Shown: piece after piece, positions 6,945 to 14,965 of the stretch
Numbering within the stretch: position 1 is the first letter of the stretch
How the letters are laid out: each line of letters opens with the position of its first letter
Source of the DNA: Sulfurimonas sp.
GTDB taxonomy: Bacteria; Campylobacterota; Campylobacteria; Campylobacterales; Sulfurimonadaceae
Direction of reading: 5' to 3'
DNA: 15,124 bases
Assembly (NCBI GenBank): GCA_030673275.1
Contig: DAOVJL010000006.1
Coordinates: forward strand, 1 to 15,124
Program-made: the position numbers and the translations under genes
Notes under the pieces: model-generated
The model's database searches: none
What the model saw: the letters and a program-made list of their open reading frames with translations, nothing else
Told to the model about the DNA's origin: nothing

Positions 6945-8600
6945 CTACTTAAATTTGTCTTTAATTAAGTCACCTAAAGAGTGTGACTCATCATCATTAA
7001 TCTCTTCAAGCATTGCTTGACTTTTTATGTAGTCTAGTTTTTTAACAGATAGACGAATACGATCACGACGAGTATCAATTACTGCAATTGCAGCTTCAAT
7101 CTCTTGACCAGATTCAAGTTCTTCTTTAACTAATGGAAAAAGATCTTCATCACGGATAAGTGCATCAACACCATCTTGTAAAGATACAAATACACCGAAA
7201 TCTTTAATATCACGTATTGTTCCTGTGATAGCAGTATTTACTTTATGAGTTTTAGAGAAAGTATCTATAGGAGACTCTAAAAGTGTTTTTCTATTAAGAG
7301 ATATTTTTTGGTCTTCAGAGTTGATTTTAGCAATTTTAACTTCAATCTCTTCACCAGATTTTAAAATATCTTTACATTTGTCATTTTTATCCCAAGAGAT
7401 ATCTTGATTATGTAAAAGACCTTCAACACCGGCAATACGAACAAACGCACCAAAATCAGTAAGTGAAGTAATTGTACCGGTTACAATATCACCTTCACTG
7501 TAATTTTTCATAAACTCGTCAAAAGGTTTTGGTAAAAGTCTTTTTAATGAAACACGAAGTTTATGAGTTGTAGAGTTAATTTCAATAACTTCAACATCAA
7601 TCTCTTGTCCAACAGTTAAGTAATCATTAGGATTTTTAACATTTTTATCCCAAGAAATTTCTGAGATATGTAGGAAACCTTCTATATCATTTCCTAAGTC
7701 AACAAATACACCATAAGCTTCAATATTTGAAACAGTTACAGTGATAGTATCACCTTCATCTAATTCACTCTCAACTTCTGCCCAAGGGTCAGGCTGAACA
7801 GCTTTAATAGATAATGAAAGATGTCTTTTGTCTTTATCATAAGAGATTGCTTTAACAGTTACTGTATCACCCTCTTTGTAAAGTTTTGACGGGTTAACTG
7901 GACCTTTGTAGCTAATTTCATTGTAGTGTACTAGACCATCAACACCACCAACATCTACAAACATACCGTAGCTAGTGATTTTTTTGATTGTACCTTCAAC
8001 AATTGTATCATTTTCCATTAGCTTATCAATGATCTCTTTTTTCTTCTTACGCTCTTCGTTAAAAAGTTTACGACGAGAAACTACAATTGAGTTTTGCTCT
8101 GCATCAACTTTAACAACTTGTGCTTTAATCTTACGACCCACTACTTCATCACTATCTTTAAAAGCAGCTAATGAACGAGGCATAAAGAAAGAAACTGCAT
8201 CAGCTTCTACTACGTAACCACCACGATTTTTCTTAGTGATAACACCTTCAATAATTACATCTTCGAAGTCTTCTTTGTGTGCATCAATAAAGTCAATAGT
8301 TTTTTGTTGCTCTAAAACTTTTTTGTATGATATTTTAGGACGCTCATTATAGTATCCAGTAACCATTACTTTGATTTTATCGCCAGTATTAAACTTTAGT
8401 TCACCATCTTCACTGATTTCATCTAAACTTAAAATACCCTCTAGCTTATCGCCAACGCCAACTAATGCTCTATTTTCATCCGCTTGGATCTCAACAATCT
8501 CACCCTCTACGATGCGACTTGTTTCTTGCTTTTTCTCACTTGCAGCAAACATCTCTGCAAAATTTTCTTCTTCTTCAAATGATTCGTTATCGAACGCCAT
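6945..8600 (-). CDS. rpsA: 30S ribosomal protein S1
   Basis: Ribosomal protein that binds mRNA on the 30S subunit and helps initiate translation of structured or weakly marked messages. The protein has 551 residues (E. coli S1 has 557) and shows six S1 RNA-binding repeats: about residues 32-90, 112-178, 196-264, 280-352, 366-436 and 453-520. Repeats 3-6 carry the typical pattern G-x-I-x-x-I-x-x-(Y/F)-G-(V/M/A)-F-V with the downstream GLLH/GFLH-type motif. Repeats 1-2 are more diverged, as usual for the ribosome-binding end. AGAGGA at 8607-8612 gives the ribosome binding site. It is preceded by a 114-base gap with its own promoter, so expression need not depend on the upstream pheS-ispH genes. 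Confidence 0.97.
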   Translation of the reverse strand: MAFDNESFEEEENFAEMFAASEKKQETSRIVEGEIVEIQADENRALVGVGDKLEGILSLDEISEDGELKFNTGDKIKVMVTGYYNERPKISYKKVLEQQKTIDFIDAHKEDFEDVIIEGVITKKNRGGYVVEADAVSFFMPRSLAAFKDSDEVVGRKIKAQVVKVDAEQNSIVVSRRKLFNEERKKKKEIIDKLMENDTIVEGTIKKITSYGMFVDVGGVDGLVHYNEISYKGPVNPSKLYKEGDTVTVKAISYDKDKRHLSLSIKAVQPDPWAEVESELDEGDTITVTVSNIEAYGVFVDLGNDIEGFLHISEISWDKNVKNPNDYLTVGQEIDVEVIEINSTTHKLRVSLKRLLPKPFDEFMKNYSEGDIVTGTITSLTDFGAFVRIAGVEGLLHNQDISWDKNDKCKDILKSGEEIEVKIAKINSEDQKISLNRKTLLESPIDTFSKTHKVNTAITGTIRDIKDFGVFVSLQDGVDALIRDEDLFPLVKEELESGQEIEAAIAVIDTRRDRIRLSVKKLDYIKSQAMLEEINDDESHSLGDLIKDKFK

Positions 8601-8631
8601 TACCTATCCTCTGTTACATAAAAATTTCGTG

Positions 8632-8661
8632 ATTATACCTAAATATTGATTGTTTTGCCAT
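8632..8661 (-). promoter_or_regulatory. Candidate sigma-70-type promoter of rpsA
   Basis: On the - strand ATGGCA (8656-8661, 4 of 6 matches to TTGACA) is followed after 18 bases by a perfect TATAAT (8632-8637). It lies about 32 bases before the rpsA start. This is the best promoter match in the window and fits a highly expressed ribosomal protein gene. Confidence 0.6.
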
Positions 8662-8698
8662 TAATTTTAAAAAAATCAAAGATATAAAAAAGGTAAAT

Positions 8699-8719
8699 AT
8701 TAATAAAAACGTTATTAAT
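8699..8719 (-). terminator. Weak A/T-only hairpin overlapping the ispH stop
   Basis: ATTAATAA and TTATTAAT form an 8-bp stem with a 5-base loop, starting in the ispH stop codon. On the - strand it is followed by ATTTACC and then six T. Being all A/T the stem is weak, so it may only attenuate transcription before rpsA. It could also be chance in AT-rich DNA. Confidence 0.25.
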
Positions 8720-9545
8720 TAATACTTTTTTGTATAGAATTGACTACATTTTGGATAATCCAGTCAGGGGTGGAAGCTCCGGCACTAATTCCGCAAAACT
8801 CTTTATCTTTAAACCAAGAGTAGTCTAAATCATTTTCATCTTCTATAAGGTAGCTATCTTTACAGTAATCATGAGAGATACTGAAAAGTTGTTTTGTATT
8901 TGATGAATTTTTCCCACCAATTACAATCATTACATCAGCATTTTTAGAAATTTTTCTAACAGCTTCTTGATTTTCAAATGTTGCATTACAGATTGTATTA
9001 AATACCCTAACCTCTTTATGACGAGGAATCAAATAATTCGCAACTTCCATATAATCTTCAACTTTTCTTGTAGTTTGAGCTATAAGTGCTACTTTTTCAC
9101 GCAGCTTTATATCTTCTAATTCTTTAGGGCAAGTGACGACTAGGGCACCATGAGTTGCATAGGATTTTACACCTTTTATCTCTGGATGAGCTTCATCACC
9201 GAATATAACTACACTGTAGCCACTCTCACTCATCTCTTGTGCAATTTCTTGTGGTTTTGTTACATATGGGCAAGTTGCATCAACTACATCTACATTATTT
9301 TGTTTTAATTCAGCTAATTCTTGCTTAACGATGCCATGGGTGCGGATAACTGCTTTTTCACCAGGCTTAAAAGTTGTATGGTCATCTGTTAGTCCAACTT
9401 TATAATCATCTTCAAGTCTTGCAATCTCTTTATTGTTATGAATTAATGGTCCATAAGTTGAAGCATTTTTATTTTCTTCAGCTATTTTTATAGCTCTTTT
9501 TACACCAAAGCAAAAACCATAACTCTCGGCTAGCTGTATTATCAT
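8715..9545 (-). CDS. ispH: 4-hydroxy-3-methylbut-2-enyl diphosphate reductase
   Basis: Last step of the MEP pathway: reduction of HMBPP to IPP and DMAPP by an oxygen-sensitive Fe-S enzyme in the cytosol. The protein has 276 residues, the compact bacterial length. The three cluster-binding cysteines are Cys12 (GFCFGVKRA), Cys92 (DATCPYV) and Cys186 (NTICNAT). The substrate-binding His36, His70 (RTHG) and His120 with Glu122 (EAHPE) are all present, as are the TTRKVEDY and GGKNSSNT segments. The ATG follows the aroA stop directly (TAA-ATG), so translation is probably coupled; the ribosome binding site is weak (GTGGAA inside aroA). Confidence 0.97.
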   Translation of the reverse strand: MIIQLAESYGFCFGVKRAIKIAEENKNASTYGPLIHNNKEIARLEDDYKVGLTDDHTTFKPGEKAVIRTHGIVKQELAELKQNNVDVVDATCPYVTKPQEIAQEMSESGYSVVIFGDEAHPEIKGVKSYATHGALVVTCPKELEDIKLREKVALIAQTTRKVEDYMEVANYLIPRHKEVRVFNTICNATFENQEAVRKISKNADVMIVIGGKNSSNTKQLFSISHDYCKDSYLIEDENDLDYSWFKDKEFCGISAGASTPDWIIQNVVNSIQKSIN

Positions 9546-10826
9546 TTATTTAAATTCCACTTTCGTGATTTTTTGTAGTAGTTCAAAAAAGTTTGGAAAT
9601 GATGTGTTTATACAGTCTAAGTCAGTAACATTCATACCACATCTAAGTCCCGCGATGATAAAACTCATCGCAATTCTATGATCACCGTCACTATCTACAG
9701 TAGCTTTTTTCAACTCTCCACCAGTCACAGTATAACCGTCTTCATACTCAGTAGTAGTTACTCCACAAGCATTTAGTCCATCTACAACGGTAGAGATTCT
9801 ATCACTCTCTTTTACTCTAAGCTCTTCAGCATTTTTAACAACACTGACACCCTCTGCACAGGCCATTGCAATCGAGAGAGCTGGAAGTTCATCTATCAGC
9901 CAAGAGATATTATCTTCAACTGTTATAGCTTTGAGAGGAGCATACTTTACATGTATGTTTCCAATTGGTTCATATCTGTTATCAGTTTCTTCATAAGTTA
10001 TATCAGCACCCATTCTCTGTAGTGCTTTAAAAGCTTCTATTCGCGTTGGATTAAGTGTAACACCCTCAAGAGTTATATTTGAATCCAAAGTGATGGCAGC
10101 AGCTACAGCAAAGAAAAATGCACTTGATGGATCAGCAGGAACTCTAATTGTTAAAGGAGAAAGAAGCTTTTTCATAGGTTTTATTGTGGTCTTTAGTCCA
10201 TCTACATGTAAATCAGCGCCCATACCTTTTAACATTCTTTCAGTATGGTCACGAGAAAGTTCAGGTTCAGAGTATGTACAAACTCCATCAGCTCTTAAAG
10301 CTGCTAAAATCATACAAGATTTCACTTGAGCAGATGCAATCTTGGAGTTATAATCAAATGCCTTTAAAGATGAGCCTCTAATACTAAGCGGTGCTAAATT
10401 TGCATCATCTCTTCCATCAAATATAGCACCAATTTCACGAAGAGGACTTGTAACACGCTTCATAGGACGAGAACGAAGATATTTATCTCCAGTTAAGACA
10501 AAATGACCATTTGCAGAACTTAAAAGACCACAAAAAAGTCTCATACCAGTCCCGGAATTTCCACAATCAAGTATTTCAAACGGCTCTTTAATACCATCAG
10601 AACTAATCTTTATAGTAACACCATCATCTTCAACTTTTGCACCGAGATTTTTTACAATCTCCAATGAGTTTAAAGTATCTTCTGCTCGTAAGAAGTTAGT
10701 AATCTCGCTTGTACCGTCTGCCAACATAGAAAACATTGCACTACGATGAGATATCGACTTATCCGGTGCTATTTCATTAGTTGTCAGTGAAAAACTTGAT
10801 ACTTTACTAACTTCTACACTGCTCAT
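9546..10826 (-). CDS. aroA: 3-phosphoshikimate 1-carboxyvinyltransferase (EPSP synthase)
   Basis: Shikimate pathway step joining phosphoenolpyruvate to shikimate 3-phosphate. The protein has 426 residues, normal for the family. Visible motifs are PDKSISHR with Lys23, Ser24 and Arg28; GNSGTGMR at 89-96; RSRPMKR at 118-124; SAQVKS at 165-170; DELPALS with Asp312 and Glu313; RVKESDR at 337-343; and DHRIAMS at 382-388. The SAQVKS and NSGTGMR segments resemble the so-called class II enzymes rather than E. coli AroA. Gly92 of the PEP-site loop is kept, not the Ala found at that position in the glyphosate-insensitive CP4 type. The start overlaps the pheT stop by 4 bases (ATGA), which couples an aromatic amino acid synthesis gene to Phe-tRNA synthetase. 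Confidence 0.97.
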   Translation of the reverse strand: MSSVEVSKVSSFSLTTNEIAPDKSISHRSAMFSMLADGTSEITNFLRAEDTLNSLEIVKNLGAKVEDDGVTIKISSDGIKEPFEILDCGNSGTGMRLFCGLLSSANGHFVLTGDKYLRSRPMKRVTSPLREIGAIFDGRDDANLAPLSIRGSSLKAFDYNSKIASAQVKSCMILAALRADGVCTYSEPELSRDHTERMLKGMGADLHVDGLKTTIKPMKKLLSPLTIRVPADPSSAFFFAVAAAITLDSNITLEGVTLNPTRIEAFKALQRMGADITYEETDNRYEPIGNIHVKYAPLKAITVEDNISWLIDELPALSIAMACAEGVSVVKNAEELRVKESDRISTVVDGLNACGVTTTEYEDGYTVTGGELKKATVDSDGDHRIAMSFIIAGLRCGMNVTDLDCINTSFPNFFELLQKITKVEFK

Positions 10827-13156
10827 CTAAGTCCTATTCCTAACTCGTCTTTTAGTGAAGCTAAAATACTATCCATAGAAGAAGTGATATCCTCTTCTTC
10901 AAGTGTTTTTTCGTCCGATTGAAGTACAAATCTGATTGATAGACTCATATTTTCACCTAATGCTTCATCACTGTATTTATCAACTGGATAAAAACGAACC
11001 AGATTATTTATGTCAGCTGAGTTTATTGTAGTTTTAACTTTTTCATAACTCATATCTTTAGGCATAATCAGACTTAGGTCTTTAAAAGAGACTTGGTACT
11101 TTGATGACTTTTTAGCAGTTTTAAGACCGTATGGAAGTTTTTCAAAATCTAGTTCACACATGTAAGTTACATCTAAATCATAACTGTCTTCAACACTTGG
11201 ATGAACACGGAAAATCTCTCCAACTGATTGACCATCTATTATAACTTCCCCACATTGATAAATGTGCGATAATGAGTGCGATGTTTCAAACTCACGAAGT
11301 TCAAAGTCTCCAATAATATCAGACAATTTTTGAGCAAAAAAGCTAAAATCAACTTTTTGAGGTTTCCCTGCATTAGATAAGCTTTGAGACTCTCTATCTC
11401 CTGAAAAAAGCATAGCCATTTTCACAGATTCTTCTCTTTTAGAGTTAAAAAGCGAACCTACTTCAAACAGTTTTATTGATGAATACCCATTTTTAGAGTT
11501 ATTTGATGCTGCTTTTAACAATCCTGTAAGAAGCGTAGTTCTTAAAGTATCAAGAGTATTTACAATTGGATTTAGAAGCTCTAGCTCTTCATCTATTGTC
11601 TCAAATCCATACTCTTTTAAAACTTTCTTCTCATCAAATGCAAAATGCACAGACTCAAAAAAGCCACTATATGCTGCTTTATGTCTGTATGTTTGCTTCT
11701 TTTTGTAAGAAAAATAATCATCTTCAAGTCTGTTATCTTCTGTAAAAGTGAAAGCTTTTGATTCAATATTATCAATTCCAACAAGTCTAACAATCTCTTC
11801 AACTATATCTTGTTTATTAGATATATCATGTCTAAATCTTGGAACAGAAATCACAAAATTATCAGATGATGATTTAGTAGTGCCAAAACCTAAGTTTTTC
11901 AGTATTTTAGTTATTTTAACCTTATCAATATCTGCGCCGACAATCTCATCAATCTCTTTTTTACTAATACTTATAACACTGTCTTCGTAATCATCTCCAA
12001 GTTCTATGCTACCGCCAAACAGCGACGATGAAGAGTTTAAATCTATCATGTTGAGGCAGAAATCAAGACCTTGATTTAACTCAGGTTCACTTCCCCTTGA
12101 TGTTCTATAATACATGGGACCGGAAGTTATCTTTTTCTCTTGCATCTGTTTAGAGATAATATCTGGTGGAATATAACTGGCTTCAATTAAAACTGTACCT
12201 TCATTATAAGTTACTTTTGATACATCTTCTTGAATAATCCCAATAGTTGAAGCTTTCTCTTTAGCCATTATAGATGCATATCCATTATCATCCGATGCTA
12301 AATGAATTTTTGCTAAAGTCTTATTTTCTTCACAGAAAAAACCATAATTATATGCTCTTAATATTACACCGCTGCTATGAGTTGCATACAACATAATTGA
12401 CTCTATATCAGCTTCTCTTTTATCCTCTATTTGAGCAAGTCTTAACTTGACAATAAAAGGAAGATTTAAATCTTTTAAATCAACTGCCTTATAACGAAGG
12501 TTTACATATGGGTTAGGCTCATGTGAAAGTGTTAATATTCTTCCAATTCCAACTCTTTTATCATCGTTATCTTCTATGCTCTTATCTATAAGAGGTCTAT
12601 CATATGCAGCACTTAAATCACGAGCCACACCTCTAATGCTTAGACAATCACCACGGTTTGCAGTAAGTTCTATCTCTATTAAATCATCAGAAAATATAGA
12701 GTTTTCAGAGACTTCCTGACCTAAAGTAAAAGCTCCAATACTACTGTCAAGCTCCATAATACCGTCTTGAGTATCTTCTAAACCAATTTCCTTAGCTGAA
12801 CATATCATGCCCTCAGATTCAACACCACGAAGCTTTACAGGTTTTATAACCAGTCCACTTGGCATAACCGCACCAATTGTTGCAACAACAACATCGAGTC
12901 CTACTCTAACATTTGAAGCACCACATACAATTTGACGGATACTTGTTCCAATATCTACTTTACAAACATTTAATTTATCTGCATCTGGGTGCTTTTCACA
13001 CTCTAAAACTTTACCAAATATTATCTTCTTAGGGATATCATAACTTTTAATACTATCAACTTCTAAACCTATAGAGTTGAATGTCTTTGCTAAATCATCT
13101 GTAGAGATTCCATCTAAATCTATCCACTCGTTTAACCAACTTCTAGTAACTATCAT
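10823..13156 (-). CDS. pheT: Phenylalanine-tRNA ligase beta subunit, with divergent editing domain
   Basis: Beta subunit of the alpha2-beta2 Phe-tRNA synthetase. The protein has 777 residues, close to the usual ~795. Domains in order: N-terminal part; EMAP-type tRNA-binding domain at about 40-150 ([24 protein letters not shown]); B3/B4 region at about 205-350; B5 domain at about 395-465; a pseudo-catalytic core to about 680; and the C-terminal FDX-ACB anticodon-binding domain at about 685-777. The B3/B4 region is unusual: the canonical N-Y-V-x-x-E-x-G-Q-P-x-H-A-F-D signature is absent, and the matching stretch reads [16 protein letters not shown]. The start overlaps the pheS stop by 4 bases (ATGA), as expected for equal amounts of the two subunits. 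Confidence 0.97.
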   Translation of the reverse strand: MIVTRSWLNEWIDLDGISTDDLAKTFNSIGLEVDSIKSYDIPKKIIFGKVLECEKHPDADKLNVCKVDIGTSIRQIVCGASNVRVGLDVVVATIGAVMPSGLVIKPVKLRGVESEGMICSAKEIGLEDTQDGIMELDSSIGAFTLGQEVSENSIFSDDLIEIELTANRGDCLSIRGVARDLSAAYDRPLIDKSIEDNDDKRVGIGRILTLSHEPNPYVNLRYKAVDLKDLNLPFIVKLRLAQIEDKREADIESIMLYATHSSGVILRAYNYGFFCEENKTLAKIHLASDDNGYASIMAKEKASTIGIIQEDVSKVTYNEGTVLIEASYIPPDIISKQMQEKKITSGPMYYRTSRGSEPELNQGLDFCLNMIDLNSSSSLFGGSIELGDDYEDSVISISKKEIDEIVGADIDKVKITKILKNLGFGTTKSSSDNFVISVPRFRHDISNKQDIVEEIVRLVGIDNIESKAFTFTEDNRLEDDYFSYKKKQTYRHKAAYSGFFESVHFAFDEKKVLKEYGFETIDEELELLNPIVNTLDTLRTTLLTGLLKAASNNSKNGYSSIKLFEVGSLFNSKREESVKMAMLFSGDRESQSLSNAGKPQKVDFSFFAQKLSDIIGDFELREFETSHSLSHIYQCGEVIIDGQSVGEIFRVHPSVEDSYDLDVTYMCELDFEKLPYGLKTAKKSSKYQVSFKDLSLIMPKDMSYEKVKTTINSADINNLVRFYPVDKYSDEALGENMSLSIRFVLQSDEKTLEEEDITSSMDSILASLKDELGIGLR

Positions 13157-14154
13157 TGAAACTGCTCCAACAACTTAATATCTCCCTCAAAAAGTGAACG
13201 AAGGTCACCTATTTGGTGAATAAGCATTGCAAATCTCTCAACACCAAGACCAAATGCGTATCCACTTACATTTTTATATTTAACAGCTTTAAATACGTTA
13301 GGATCAACTATTCCGCAGCCTAAAACTTCTAGCCAACCTGTTTTTGAACAAACACGACAGCCGTCACCTTTACAAAAGACACAAGAGATATCTACCTCTG
13401 CTGATGGTTCTGTAAACGGAAAGAAAGATGGGCGAAATCTAACTTCTACATCACCAAACATATATTTTAAAAAGTCTTCTAAAATAAATTTTAAATTAGC
13501 AAATGAAACCTTACCTTCATCATCAACTAAAAGACCCTCTACTTGATGAAACATAGGTGTGTGTGTTAAATCATAATCACGACGAAATACAGCACCGGGA
13601 GCTATCATACGAATAGGTGGTTTATGGCTCATCATAGTTCTAATCTGTACAGGTGAAGTGTGAGTACGAAGCAGCATTTCATCTTTAAAATAAAATGTGT
13701 CTTGCATATCACGAGCTGGATGATATTTTGGTAAGTTTAAGGCTTCAAAATTGTTAAAATCATCTTCTACCATACCGCCTGTTTTAACAGTAAAATTCAT
13801 AGCAGAGAAATACTCTACAATTCTGTCCATTGTCTCCATTACCGGATGCAGGGCACCGGCTTGTGAACTTGAGCTAAACATTGAAACATCAATAGCCTCT
13901 GCTTTCATAGCAGCTTTTAATTCTAGAGTCTGGAGAGTTATCTTCGCTGCTGTAAGCTCATTCATAAGAGCACTTTTATGAGTATTTAACTCTTGTGCTA
14001 TTTTAGATTTTTCTTCATTAGGTGCTGTTTTCATCTTAGCAAACTCTGCTGCTAGAACACCCTTTTTGCCAAACACAGATATACGAATCTCTTCAATCTT
14101 TTCAACACTTTGTGCTTCTTTTATTGCGTCATACCATTTTTTCAATAAACTCAC
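13153..14154 (-). CDS. pheS: Phenylalanine-tRNA ligase alpha subunit
   Basis: Catalytic subunit of Phe-tRNA synthetase. The 333-residue protein begins with a coiled-coil N-terminal region at about residues 1-85. The class II core follows, with LRTHTSPVQ at 162-170, the motif 2 region [38 protein letters not shown] near 240-255, and motif 3 GLGVERFAM at 302-310. Cys258, Cys261, Cys266 and Cys269 form a C-x2-C-x4-C-x2-C insert not found in E. coli PheS. The start is uncertain. GTG 14154 (used here) has an in-frame TAA two codons upstream and a poor ribosome binding site. TTG 14145, three codons downstream, has GGTGA five bases before it and gives an N-terminus as long as I recall for C. jejuni PheS. 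Confidence 0.95.
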   Translation of the reverse strand: MSLLKKWYDAIKEAQSVEKIEEIRISVFGKKGVLAAEFAKMKTAPNEEKSKIAQELNTHKSALMNELTAAKITLQTLELKAAMKAEAIDVSMFSSSSQAGALHPVMETMDRIVEYFSAMNFTVKTGGMVEDDFNNFEALNLPKYHPARDMQDTFYFKDEMLLRTHTSPVQIRTMMSHKPPIRMIAPGAVFRRDYDLTHTPMFHQVEGLLVDDEGKVSFANLKFILEDFLKYMFGDVEVRFRPSFFPFTEPSAEVDISCVFCKGDGCRVCSKTGWLEVLGCGIVDPNVFKAVKYKNVSGYAFGLGVERFAMLIHQIGDLRSLFEGDIKLLEQFQ

Positions 14155-14162
14155 CCGTTACG

Positions 14163-14177
14163 GAGGGATATACCCTC
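14163..14177 (-). other. Small hairpin in the pheS leader
   Basis: On the - strand GAGGG-TATAT-CCCTC forms a 5-bp stem with a 5-base loop, just 8 bases before the GTG start. GAGGG is the only good Shine-Dalgarno-like sequence nearby, but it is about 18 bases from GTG and paired in the stem. Directly after it, CCGTAACGG is a further small palindrome. No leader peptide or T-box was seen. Confidence 0.4.
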
Positions 14178-14194
14178 TTAAATTTTAAATATAG

Positions 14195-14200
14195 ATTATA
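14195..14200 (-). promoter_or_regulatory. Candidate -10 element of the pheS operon
   Basis: TATAAT on the - strand about 40 bases before the pheS start, within the divergent hinT-pheS gap. No good -35 lies at the normal distance (GCTATA), in keeping with weak -35 use in this phylum. Confidence 0.45.
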
Positions 14201-14241
14201 GTCAAATATAATTTACATATAGCTTCATTTATTAAATTATG

Positions 14242-14250
14242 TGTTACAAT
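14242..14250 (+). promoter_or_regulatory. Candidate extended -10 element of the HIT-family gene
   Basis: TGTTACAAT fits the extended -10 pattern TGnTAnAAT and lies 20 bases before the ATG. No -35 is visible. The ribosome binding site AAGGAAG at 14260-14266 follows. Confidence 0.45.
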
Positions 14251-14270
14251 AAAATAAAAAAGGAAGTGGC

Positions 14271-14627
14271 ATGTGCCTGTTTTGTAAAATAATTAATAAA
14301 GAGATACCATCAGAAATAATATTAGAAGATGATGATTTTATGGCTTTTCATGATATCAATCCAAAAGCTCCAGTTCACATATTAGCTATACCAAAATCAC
14401 ATGTAGATAGTTTTAGCGAAGTAAGTTCTTCAATGATGGCTGATATGACTATTTTCATTCAAAATGTTGCCAAAGAGATGGATATAGAAAAATCAGGATA
14501 CAGAGTTATAACAAATATTGGCGATAATGGTGGTCAAGAAGTTAAGCATCTGCATTTTCATGTATTAGGCGGTGCTAAACTAGCATGGACTCATCTTAGT
14601 GACTCAAACCCAAAAGTTTTTCTTTAA
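14271..14627 (+). CDS. HIT-family (HinT-like) purine nucleoside phosphoramidase
   Basis: Small cytosolic nucleotide hydrolase of the histidine triad family; HinT-type enzymes split purine nucleoside phosphoramidates. The protein has 118 residues, the normal size. The triad is His93, His95 and His97 in HLHFHVLGG, and the family motif with Asp28 and Asn30 (AFHDINPKAPVH) precedes it. Cys2 and Cys5 with His44 resemble the partial metal site described in some Hint proteins. AAGGAAG at 14260-14266 supports the ATG. It is transcribed away from pheS, an arrangement I recall as conserved in H. pylori (HP0404) and C. jejuni (Cj0898). Its physiological substrate cannot be read from sequence. Confidence 0.93.
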   Translation: MCLFCKIINKEIPSEIILEDDDFMAFHDINPKAPVHILAIPKSHVDSFSEVSSSMMADMTIFIQNVAKEMDIEKSGYRVITNIGDNGGQEVKHLHFHVLGGAKLAWTHLSDSNPKVFL

Positions 14628-14630
14628 TCC

Positions 14631-14654
14631 AAACCTCGAAACTGTTCGGGGTTT
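14631..14654. terminator. Probable terminator hairpin between the HIT gene and the convergent small ORF
   Basis: AAACCTCGAA (14631-14640) pairs with TTCGGGGTTT (14645-14654) over 10 positions, one of them G-U, with the loop ACTG. It begins 3 bases after the HIT gene stop. On the + strand it is followed by seven A rather than T. On the other strand a T-run precedes it inside the 3' end of the small ORF. It thus resembles the hairpin at 4787-4814: good position, no classic U-tract. Confidence 0.55.
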
Positions 14655-14769
14655 AAAAAAAGCTTCTAGAATTTTCTCCCCACTCTCTTTTTTGAAATGT
14701 TAATGTAAACTCATAAGCTATAATAATTAAAACTCCACTTGCTATTAATACTGTTGCCATCTCTAACAT
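14653..14769 (-). CDS. 38-residue membrane microprotein, unrecognised
   Basis: Short gene with strong translation signals: GAGGAG (14776-14781) lies six bases before the ATG. The 38-residue product starts MLEMATVLIASGVLIIIAYE, so about residues 5-19 are hydrophobic. It continues with an amphipathic, positively charged tail containing QKREWGENSR. It looks like a single-span membrane protein with a short soluble tail. I do not recognise it; the pattern is like small subunits or regulators of membrane complexes, but no family motif is seen. The stop codon falls in the terminator hairpin shared with the HIT gene. A candidate promoter lies upstream at 14795-14824 and a 17-bp palindrome at 14828-14844. 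Confidence 0.68.
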   Translation of the reverse strand: MLEMATVLIASGVLIIIAYEFTLTFQKREWGENSRSFF

Positions 14770-14794
14770 TATAAACTCCTCATCTATTTTTTAT

Positions 14795-14824
14795 ATAATA
14801 GGTTATAAATTTAAAATATTGCAA
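14795..14824 (-). promoter_or_regulatory. Candidate promoter of the microprotein gene
   Basis: On the - strand TTGCAA (14819-14824, 4 of 6) and TATTAT (14795-14800, 5 of 6) are 18 bases apart, with the -10 about 26 bases before the ATG. The DNA is very AT-rich, so chance matches are likely. Confidence 0.4.
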
Positions 14825-14827
14825 AAA

Positions 14828-14844
14828 TATGACATTTTGTCATA
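14828..14844. promoter_or_regulatory. 17-bp palindrome upstream of the microprotein, candidate operator
   Basis: TATGACA-TTT-TGTCATA: perfect 7-bp arms around 3 bases. It sits directly upstream of the candidate -35, centred near -48 from the expected start, a position typical for an activator. It does not match the FNR, CRP, Fur or NssR consensus sequences as I know them. Confidence 0.5.
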
Positions 14845-14866
14845 AAATTAAGAGACTTGATAATTT

Positions 14867-14965
14867 AAGTTAATAATAACAAAATAGTTTTAGGCAATTT
14901 ATTGCAGGTTGACTTGTAGTCAAGCAAGATAAATTAACGACGAAATATGAAGTTATTATTAACTT
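14867..14965. repeat. 14-bp perfect inverted repeat spanning 99 bp, with internal hairpins
   Basis: AAGTTAATAATAAC (14867-14880) and its exact reverse complement (14952-14965) are 71 bases apart. Each arm contains the near-palindrome GTTAWTAWTAAC, so they can also be read as two binding sites. Between the arms are GCAAT-TT-ATTGC (14894-14905) and TTGACT-TGT-AGTCAA (14909-14923). The right arm overlaps the stop codon of the - strand gene at the window edge and can also fold locally (14950-14965, 6-bp stem, 4-base loop), perhaps as its terminator. Confidence 0.55.

Noticed and set aside
14155-14270. T-box or phenylalanine leader peptide upstream of pheS
   Set aside because: No run of Phe codons behind a start codon and no T-box sequence was found in the gap.
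14828-14844. FNR or CRP box
   Set aside because: The arms are TATGACA, not TTGAT or TGTGA, and the spacing is 3 rather than 4 or 6 bases.
14867-14965. Integron attC site
   Set aside because: The arms do not fit the RYYYAAC / GTTRRRY core pattern and no integrase or cassette is nearby.
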